From NCBI GenBank assembly GCA_035318925.1, contig DATHDS010000029.1, positions 1-53,975 of the forward strand: a stretch of DNA of 53,975 nucleotides. Direction: 5' to 3'. Of the stretch, positions 48,601 through 53,975 are shown piece after piece. Position 1 is the first letter of the stretch, and each line of letters opens with the position of its first letter. This stretch comes from VAXT01 sp035318925. GTDB taxonomy: Bacteria; Actinomycetota; Thermoleophilia; Gaiellales; Gaiellaceae. Position numbers and translations under genes: made by a program. The notes beneath the pieces are model-generated. The model saw nothing but the letters and a program-made list of their open reading frames with translations, searched no databases and was not told the DNA's origin.

Positions 48601-51600
48601 GCTCGCAACGTCAGCGCCAGTTTCGTCGCCGTCTACACGTTGACCGTGACCAAGACCGGCTCCGGCGCAGGCACCGTCAGCTCCGACGTGGGAGCGATCA
48701 GTTGTGGCGTCACCTGTAGCGCCGACTACGACACGGGGACGTCGGTCACGCTCAGCGCCTCGGCTTCGGCCGGCTCCCGTTTCGCCGGCTGGTCGGGTGC
48801 GGGCTGCTCGGGCACCGGCAGCACCTGCACGGTCACCATGAGCCAGGCCCGCAACGTTACGGCCAATTTCGTCGCCGTCTACACGCTGACAGTCACGAAG
48901 ACCGGCTCCGGCGCAGGCACCGTCAGCTCCGACGTGGGAGCGATCAGTTGTGGCGTCACCTGTAGCGCCGACTACGACACCGGGACCTCGGTCACGCTCA
49001 GCGCCGCGCCGGCAGCCGGCGCCCGCTTCGGCGGTTGGTCGGGCGAAGGCTGCTCCGGCACCAGCACCTGCACGGTCGCCATGACCCAGGCTCGCACCGT
49101 CACTGCAACGTTTGTCGCCCTCCACACGCTGACGGTCACGAAGACCGGCTCCGGAGGCGGCACGGTCAGCTCTGACGTCGGAGCGATCGACTGCGGCGCC
49201 ACCTGTGCGGACGACTACGACGAGGGCACGTCCGTCGTGTTGACGGCCACGGCCTCAGCCGGATCCAGGTTCGCCGGCTGGTCGGGCGCGGGCTGCTCCG
49301 GCACTGACACCTGCAGCGTCACGATGACCCAGGCCCGCGTCGTCACCGCAAACTTTGTCGCGCTCCACACGCTGACCGTGAGCAAGGCCGGCTCGGGCGC
49401 GGGGACCGTGAGCTCCGACGTGGGTGCAATCGACTGCGGCGCCACCTGCAGCGACGACTACGACGAGGGCACCTCGGTCATCCTCACAGCGGCCGCCTTC
49501 TCGGGCTCCCGCTTCGCCGGCTGGTCGGGCGCAGGCTGTTCCGGCACGGACACCTGCACCGTGACCATGAGCCAGGCCCGCAACGTCACGGCCAGCTTCG
49601 TCACCGTCTACGCGCTGACCGTGAACAAGACCGGCTCCGGCGCAGGCACCGTCAGCTCCGACGTCGGAGCGATCGACTGCGGCGCCACCTGCACGGACGA
49701 TTACGACCAGGGCACCTCGGTCACGCTGAGCGCCTCGGCTTCGCCGGGGTCCCGCTTCGACGGCTGGTCGGGTGAGGGCTGCTCCGGCACAGACACCTGC
49801 ACCGTGACGATGAGCCAGGCGCGCGATGTCAGCGCCGCCTTTGTCGCCTTCCACACGCTGACGGTGAGCAAAAGCGGCTCCGGGAGCGGGACCGTGAGCT
49901 CGGACGTCGGAGCGATCGACTGCGGCGCTACCTGCAGCGACGTCTACGACGAGGGCACCTCGGTCACGCTCAGTGCGGCCGCCTCCTCGGGCTCGCGGTT
50001 CGCCGGCTGGTCGGGCGAGGGCTGCTCCGGCACGGACACCTGCACGGTGACCATGAGCCAGGCGCGTGACATAACCGCCACCTTTGTCGCCCTGCACACG
50101 CTGACGGTCACGAAGATCGGCTCCGGGAGCGGGATCGTGAGCTCCGACGTGGGAGCGATCGACTGCGGCGCGACCTGCAGCGACGATTACGACGAGGACA
50201 CCTCCGTCACGCTCAGCGCAGCGCCCGCAGCTGCTTCCGCCTTCGCCGGCTGGTCGGGCGAGGGCTGCGCCGGCACCGGCACGTGCACAGTGACGATGAG
50301 CCAAGCGCGCGACGTCACCGCCAGCTTCGTGATCGGCCTGACGCTCACGGTCATCAAGACGGGTTCCGGCGCGGGTACGGTGAGCTCCGACGTGGGGGGA
50401 ATCGACTGCGGCGTCACCTGCAGCGCGATCTACGACGCCGGCACCTCGGTCACGCTCAGCGCCACGCCCGCAGCCGGATCCCGCTTTGCCGGCTGGTCAG
50501 GCGCGGGCTGCTCGGGCACGGACACCTGCACAGTGACCATGAGCCAGGCCCGCAACGTCACCGCAACCTTTGTCGCGCTCCACACGCTGACCGTCACGAA
50601 GACGGGCTCCGGGAGCGGGACCGTCACCTCCGACGTCGGAGGGATCGACTGTGGCTCCACCTGCAGCGCTGTCTACGACGAGGGCACCTCGGTCACGCTC
50701 AGCGCCTCGGCCTCGGCCGGTTCCCGCTTCGCCGGTTGGTCGGGCGAAGGCTGTTCTGGCACGGACACCTGCACGGTGACGGTGAGCCAGGCGAGTGAGG
50801 TCGGCGCAAGCTTCGTCGAGGTCTACACGCTCACGGTCACGAAGACCGGCTCCGGCTCGGGCACCGTCAGCTCCGACGTCGGAGCGATCGACTGCGGCTC
50901 CACCTGCACAGACGATTACGACACGGGAACCTCGGTCACGCTGAGCGCCTCGGCTGCCGCCGGCTCGCGCTTTGCCGGCTGGTCGGGCGCAGGCTGCTCG
51001 GGCACCGACACCTGCACGGTGACCATGAGCCAGGCCCGCAACGTCACCGCCACGTTCGTCGCCGTCTACGCGCTGACCGTGAGCAAGACCGGCTCCGGTG
51101 CGGGCACCGTCAGCTCCGATGTCGGAGCGATCGACTGCGGCTCCATCTGCGCGGACGACTACGACACCGGCACCTCGGTCACGCTCAGCGCCTCGGCCTC
51201 GGCCGGCTCCCGCTTTGCCGGCTGGTCGGGCGAAGGCTGTTCCGGCACGGGCACCTGCACGGTGACCATGAGCCAGGCCCGCAATGTCGCTGCCACGTTC
51301 GTCGCCCGTTACACGCTGACGGTCACGAAGACCGGCTCCGGCAGCGGGACCGTGACCGGCGCCGGGATCAGCTGCGGGGCCACCTGCACGGACGACTACG
51401 ACAACGGCACCTCGGTCACGCTCAGTGCCCCGGCGGCAGCCGGCTCGCGCTTCGCCGGCTGGTCAGGCGCGGGCTGCTCCGGAACCGGCACCTGCACCGT
51501 GACCATGAGCCAGGCGCGCAACATCGGCGCCAGCTTCGTTGCGCGCCACACGCTTACTGTGACGAAGACGGGCTCGGGCTTGGTGAGCTCCGACGTCGGT

Positions 51601-52794
51601 GCGATCAGTTGCGGAGCCACCTGCACGGACGACTACGACGAGGGCACCCGCGTCACGCTCACGGCGTCCGCTCCGCCGGGCTCCCGCTTCGCCGGCTGGT
51701 CCGGCGCCTGCTCGGGCACGGCGAACACGTGCACCGTCACGATGAGCGAGGCTCGCAATGCCAACGCCACATTCGTCGTCCGCCACACGTTGCTTGTCTC
51801 GAGGGCCGGTTCCCGCAAGGGCTCGGTCAGTTCGCGGCCGGCAGGGATCCACTGCGGTGCCGACTGCTCGGCCGACTACGACGAGGGCACGACCGTCACG
51901 CTGACAGCGTTGCCGGCCGCAGGCTCGCAGTTCGTCGGGTGGTCGGGCGAGGGCTGCAACGGCACCGGTGCCTGCACGCTGACGATGAGCCAATCCCGCG
52001 CGGTCACGGCCACGTTTGTCAGCTTGGTCTCGCTCAGGGTGACCGTGAGTGGGCGGGGCGCCGTCCGCTCCGAGCCCAGGGGAATCCGTTGCGGCCACTC
52101 CTGTACGAGCGAGTACGAGTCCGGCACCCACGTCACCCTGAAGGCGAAGGCGAAGCATGGCCGCTGGTTCCTGGGCTGGTCGGGAGCCTGCAGCGGCAGG
52201 AAGGTCAAGTGCACGGTGACCATGAGCCGGGCGCGCCTCGTGCACGCCCGCTTCGCGCGCGCGCTCGCGCTTCGGCTGCAGATTCCGAACTGGCTCGTCT
52301 ACCACTGGCCCCACGAGCAAGCGAGGATCCGAGCGCGCGCGACGTGGCGCGGCAAGCGGCTCGCGGGTGCGCACGTCGAGCTCGTCATCACCTGCCGGGG
52401 CCGCCGATCCACTGCGCTGCTGACAACCGGGCACGACGGGCGGGTCGCGCTCTCCTTCCGCGCGACGATGCCGAACATGCTGCGCGTCCTGACCTGCAAG
52501 GTGCGTGGGCGCGTGACGGCGAAACGTCGGACCGCGCGAGCGGACAAGCCCGGCACACTGCGCTTCATCCACCCGCTCTGGCTCGAGAGCCACGTTACGA
52601 GGGGCAAGATCGTCGTTCGCGTCTGGGGACGTGCGGGCGAGGCCGTCCAGCTGTTCGCTGACGGCAACGTAGTAGGCCGGGCGCGGATCGGTCGCGCCGG
52701 CTGGGTTGAGATCGTGTCAGGACGAATTCAGCACGGCGACAACCTGTGGGTCACCGGCCCGCACGGCCACACGTCGCATCGCGTTACCGCCTGA
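45694..52794 (+). CDS. Giant secreted protein with 23 four-cysteine InlB B-repeat-like domains
   Basis: 2,366 residues. N-terminal hydrophobic segment AAALVAAIAALGFGVYASS is a signal peptide. Residues about 40-310 form a unique beta-rich domain (one CARDB-like stretch VRVCNTGSDPATNVVATWAW). Then 23 tandem repeats of about 81 residues: LTVTKTGSGAGTVSSDVGAI, DCGATC, GTSVTLSASASAGSRFAGWS, GxGCSGTDTCTVTMSQAR, NVTATFVA. This resembles the divergent InlB B-repeat (Listeria/Bacteroidetes-type adhesin) family, but almost every copy has two Cys pairs (CGxTC and CSGTxTC). The C-terminal 170 residues are basic and beta-rich, without LPxTG. Start is TTG 45694, the only usual start in frame, with no clear ribosome site. 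Likely a cell-surface stalk or adhesin. Confidence 0.88.
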   Translation: MTTPLRGISRQARAAALVAAIAALGFGVYASSPNAAPGPLTVTPVTWDVLGLDSNNVNAGPNVFPVGVRVCNTGSDPATNVVATWAWKTSQNSFTGPADGATVSVGTLTAGSCLDSYFEVTINRSPASRKKARDYQITLTADGGLSTAGAQRTLYIQPLVSQNRNHTEKLSGPNGCNLAYTICDPAPANILVGRTYSYKLYAETSTAYKQLETFANFPSAVVPVLQTSSTYSNPIGASSSSMYADACGWNAATRACVGPENIVGGKAGGRVVVTYLVKAIAPGSGTLRATIYDFSGASYHYNSDFDTVTLTTTPLTVRYELASATTGHGKVTSSPAGTLTGGTSSGIDCGGAGTTCSVGYGSGTVVTLTELALGADTFTGWSGGGCSGAASTCVVTMNQSRSVTAAFTGVTSYPLDVSKVGSGTVNADVGAVSCGATCVGNYASGTLVTLTATASTGWTFGGWSGEGCSGTGTCAVTMSQARSVTATFIEQTFQLSVTGLGNGVVTANVGTISCGNGETFCSDIYGSGTLVTLTATPASGQTLLSWAGACTGNAATCIVTMDQARSVIATFSGTASYTLDVGPTGTGTGTITSNVGGINCGATCSATYTAGTLVTLTAAATGGSFFNGWAGDCSGASTTCIVTMSQARGVTADFGPLMRVLTVTKAGSGAGTVTSDVAGINCGATCSGSFADGTVVTLTAAASAGSSFTGWSGDCSGTGTCIVTMSAARNVTATFVLLNTLTVTKTGSGAGTVTSDVGGINCGATCSADYTSGTVVLTAAASAGSRFGGWSGEGCSGTGTCTVVMSQARNVTADFVAVWTLTVSKTGSGAGTVSSDVGGISCGATCSADYDTGTSVTLSASASAGSRFGGWSGAGCSGTSTCTVVMSQARNVTANFVAVYTLTVSKTGSGAGTVTSDVGAISCGVTCSADYDTGTSVTLSASASAGSRFAGWSGAGCSGTGTCTVSMIQARNVSASFVAVYTLTVTKTGSGAGTVSSDVGAISCGVTCSADYDTGTSVTLSASASAGSRFAGWSGAGCSGTGSTCTVTMSQARNVTANFVAVYTLTVTKTGSGAGTVSSDVGAISCGVTCSADYDTGTSVTLSAAPAAGARFGGWSGEGCSGTSTCTVAMTQARTVTATFVALHTLTVTKTGSGGGTVSSDVGAIDCGATCADDYDEGTSVVLTATASAGSRFAGWSGAGCSGTDTCSVTMTQARVVTANFVALHTLTVSKAGSGAGTVSSDVGAIDCGATCSDDYDEGTSVILTAAAFSGSRFAGWSGAGCSGTDTCTVTMSQARNVTASFVTVYALTVNKTGSGAGTVSSDVGAIDCGATCTDDYDQGTSVTLSASASPGSRFDGWSGEGCSGTDTCTVTMSQARDVSAAFVAFHTLTVSKSGSGSGTVSSDVGAIDCGATCSDVYDEGTSVTLSAAASSGSRFAGWSGEGCSGTDTCTVTMSQARDITATFVALHTLTVTKIGSGSGIVSSDVGAIDCGATCSDDYDEDTSVTLSAAPAAASAFAGWSGEGCAGTGTCTVTMSQARDVTASFVIGLTLTVIKTGSGAGTVSSDVGGIDCGVTCSAIYDAGTSVTLSATPAAGSRFAGWSGAGCSGTDTCTVTMSQARNVTATFVALHTLTVTKTGSGSGTVTSDVGGIDCGSTCSAVYDEGTSVTLSASASAGSRFAGWSGEGCSGTDTCTVTVSQASEVGASFVEVYTLTVTKTGSGSGTVSSDVGAIDCGSTCTDDYDTGTSVTLSASAAAGSRFAGWSGAGCSGTDTCTVTMSQARNVTATFVAVYALTVSKTGSGAGTVSSDVGAIDCGSICADDYDTGTSVTLSASASAGSRFAGWSGEGCSGTGTCTVTMSQARNVAATFVARYTLTVTKTGSGSGTVTGAGISCGATCTDDYDNGTSVTLSAPAAAGSRFAGWSGAGCSGTGTCTVTMSQARNIGASFVARHTLTVTKTGSGLVSSDVGAISCGATCTDDYDEGTRVTLTASAPPGSRFAGWSGACSGTANTCTVTMSEARNANATFVVRHTLLVSRAGSRKGSVSSRPAGIHCGADCSADYDEGTTVTLTALPAAGSQFVGWSGEGCNGTGACTLTMSQSRAVTATFVSLVSLRVTVSGRGAVRSEPRGIRCGHSCTSEYESGTHVTLKAKAKHGRWFLGWSGACSGRKVKCTVTMSRARLVHARFARALALRLQIPNWLVYHWPHEQARIRARATWRGKRLAGAHVELVITCRGRRSTALLTTGHDGRVALSFRATMPNMLRVLTCKVRGRVTAKRRTARADKPGTLRFIHPLWLESHVTRGKIVVRVWGRAGEAVQLFADGNVVGRARIGRAGWVEIVSGRIQHGDNLWVTGPHGHTSHRVTA
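46636..52260 (+). repeat. Tandem array of 23 repeats of about 243 bp inside the giant gene
   Basis: Copies are most alike in the middle (copies 7-19 nearly identical over long runs) and more divergent at both ends, a sign of unequal exchange. Copies 20 and 21 have small in-frame deletions (SSDV lost; AGTV lost). Confidence 0.9.
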
Positions 52795-52930
52795 CCTCGA
52801 GGTCCCGCTCGCAAGCGATCCCGCGTAGCGGACGGACGGAATGCCGGTGACTGAGGTGTGTCTCTCCCTGCGTGAGCTTGTAGAAAACCGCGTTTCAGTG
52901 TAATCATGCAGGGTCTGTGGGGTTTGAGAC
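52795..52930 (+). promoter_or_regulatory. Gap after the giant gene with a weak promoter candidate
   Basis: TTGTAG and TGTAAT, 15 bases apart, in an AT-richer patch about 55 bases before the next start. No ORF, hairpin or box of the TANNNT-N6/7 type seen. Confidence 0.3.
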
Positions 52931-53533
52931 TTGCTGCGGCCGGTAAGACCTTTTCGCAAGGTCCTTCTTTGCGTGGTCCCGGTCGTTTTCGGCCTCGCGG
53001 CTGGCTCGGCTGTTGCGGGCCTGCGACCTGATCCGCCACCGAAACCGCCGCCACCGCCGCCACCGCCGTTGCAGCAACCGGCGCCGCCTCGTCCTATGCT
53101 GCTGCCGCCGCCGCCCGTGCGCCAAGGAACGAGCGTGGATGCGAGTGCGGCCGCGCGCAGGGCAGCAGCAGCGCGGAAACGTGCGCGACTGGGCGTCCAG
53201 CGCACCAAGGCCGCACAGGCCCGGGCAACGGCCCGTGCTCGCGCCGCTCGTCGGCGCGCTCAGAAAGCCCGTGCCGCGCGTGAAGCCGAGCCCGCGGCCG
53301 TTGCATTGGCGGCGCAGACCCTCGTCGAGCCACAATCGAGAACGGCGGCAATCATGCCGCTCGCGCTCGCGCTCGCATGCGCGGCGCTTCTGCTCTTCAG
53401 CCTGGCCGCGATTCCCGCCTGGGTCGTGCCCTGGCCCTGGGTCATGCGTAGGCTCGACCACAGGCGAGCGGACCTCGCCTTCCTGGGCATCGTGGCTCTC
53501 CTCGTGATGGCCGTCCTCTTCTTGGCCGGGTAA
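52931..53533 (+). CDS. Proline-rich and Ala/Arg-rich membrane protein of unknown function
   Basis: 200 residues from TTG 52931. A signal-like helix (VLLCVVPVVFGLAAGSAVAG) is followed by a poly-proline run of eight (with more prolines around it), then about 60 residues of Ala/Arg-rich likely coiled coil (AARKRARLGVQRTKAAQARA), and two C-terminal helices (MPLALALACAALLLFSLAAI; AFLGIVALLVMAVLFLAG). The layout suggests a wall-spanning arm anchored in the membrane. Lies between two surface-protein genes and ends 3 bases before the next, so probably in one operon with it. Confidence 0.7.
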   Translation: MLRPVRPFRKVLLCVVPVVFGLAAGSAVAGLRPDPPPKPPPPPPPPLQQPAPPRPMLLPPPPVRQGTSVDASAAARRAAAARKRARLGVQRTKAAQARATARARAARRRAQKARAAREAEPAAVALAAQTLVEPQSRTAAIMPLALALACAALLLFSLAAIPAWVVPWPWVMRRLDHRRADLAFLGIVALLVMAVLFLAG

Positions 53534-53536
53534 CGG

Positions 53537-53975
53537 ATGCTCAATCGCCTCCTCCTTCTCGTCCTGGCCTTCGTCCTTGCTGCACCCCTCGCGTCGGCCG
53601 CCCCCGATGTCGTCGCGCTCGGCGAGAGCCAGCATGGAGCAATCAGTCATGCCGACGACCCACTGCCGGAGCTCTCGATCGACGACGTGACAGTGGCCGA
53701 GGGCGACTCTGGCACTGTTACCGCCACCTTTACGGTCACGCTCTCCGCGGCAAGCGACCAGATAGTTGAGGTCGCGTTTGCGACCGCGGACGACACGGCG
53801 TCGGCGCCCGACGATTATCTGCCGGCAGTTGGCCCGCTCGTCTTCGACCCCGGGCAGACGACGCAGTCGGTGAGCGTCACGGTCAACGGCGACACGCTCG
53901 ACGAGACGAACGAGACCTACTTCGTCAACCTCTCGAACGCGGTCAACGCCACGATCGCCGACAGCCAGGGGCTGG
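53537..53975 (+). CDS. Calx-beta domain secreted protein (3' end cut by window)
   Basis: At least 146 residues. The signal peptide MLNRLLLLVLAFVLAAPLAS (cleavage near ASA-AP) is followed by a Calx-beta domain: LSIDDVTVAEGDSGTVTATF and DDYLPAVGPLVFDPGQTTQS then NGDTLDETNETYFVNLSNAV. Such domains bind Ca2+ and occur in adhesins. ATG 53537 follows the previous stop by 3 bases. The frame is open to the window edge, so more repeats may follow. Confidence 0.88.
   Translation, partial: MLNRLLLLVLAFVLAAPLASAAPDVVALGESQHGAISHADDPLPELSIDDVTVAEGDSGTVTATFTVTLSAASDQIVEVAFATADDTASAPDDYLPAVGPLVFDPGQTTQSVSVTVNGDTLDETNETYFVNLSNAVNATIADSQGL

Noticed and set aside
47308..49125. Long antisense open frames (over 600 codons) across the repeat gene
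   Set aside because: They follow from the high GC third position and the 243-bp periodicity of the sense repeats; the translations are Gly/Ala/Arg-rich with no recognisable domain.
46636..52260. Tandem repeats as a CRISPR array
   Set aside because: The unit is about 243 bp, has no distinct spacers and is fully coding.
53094..53650. Minus-strand frames opposite the proline-rich protein
   Set aside because: Arg/His-rich translation with no motif; the plus strand has signal peptide and helices.

Overview
The window is a very GC-rich (about 68-70% by eye) bacterial chromosome segment with densely packed genes and frequent GTG/TTG starts. An rpsF-ssb-rpsR-rplI-dnaB cluster lies close to purA, many starts look leaderless, and the DnaA-box-like sites read TTGTCCACA. 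Together this suggests a deep-branching actinobacterium of the Thermoleophilia (Gaiellales/Solirubrobacterales) type. That placement is an inference; there is no rRNA in the window. I see no tRNA, rRNA, CRISPR array, insertion sequence or prophage, and no gene-free stretch longer than about 200 bases.

Region 1 (1-9,870, minus strand) is a polyamine uptake and breakdown operon. It encodes a GabT-type aminotransferase, a full PotADBC importer, a PatD-type aminobutyraldehyde dehydrogenase, and a second PotA/PotD/permease set that runs off the window. A 162-bp almost perfectly symmetric palindrome fills the gap between the second permease and potC. Region 2 (9,905-20,506) has a divergent saccharopine-dehydrogenase-like gene, a translationally coupled purD-E-B-C-S-Q operon, a beta-lactamase-fold hydrolase, a methyltransferase, purA and small envelope proteins. 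purS appears to start at an ATA codon. Region 3 (20,516-26,155) is the rpsF-ssb-rpsR-rplI-dnaB cluster followed by a TolB-like propeller and a cell-wall amidase.

Region 4 (26,345-30,993) is a MarR-controlled module: divergent marR, then yceI, FMN reductase, and an ABC-2 exporter (one ATPase, two permeases). Two 12-bp pseudo-palindromes lie between the divergent promoters. Region 5 (31,191-36,014) is a tight operon of xdhC, NAD-dependent formate dehydrogenase, a VOC protein, an FMN alpha-hydroxy-acid oxidase and a stand-alone LanC-like cyclase. Region 6 (36,011-45,216, minus) looks like ion homeostasis: two histidine kinases, a KdpE-like regulator, an APC/KimA-like permease, UspA, CorA and LtrA, with no kdpFABC. 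Region 7 (45,265-53,975) holds a DUF2277 gene and a surface-protein locus: a 2,366-residue protein with 23 four-cysteine repeats, a proline/alanine-rich membrane protein and the start of a Calx-beta protein.

Features that cut across regions are: a recurring TANNNT box placed 6-7 bases before the start codon of at least eleven genes (leaderless transcription); two copies of a roughly 110-bp intergenic repeat carrying tandem hairpins; and genes whose only plausible starts are non-canonical (CTG, ATA).
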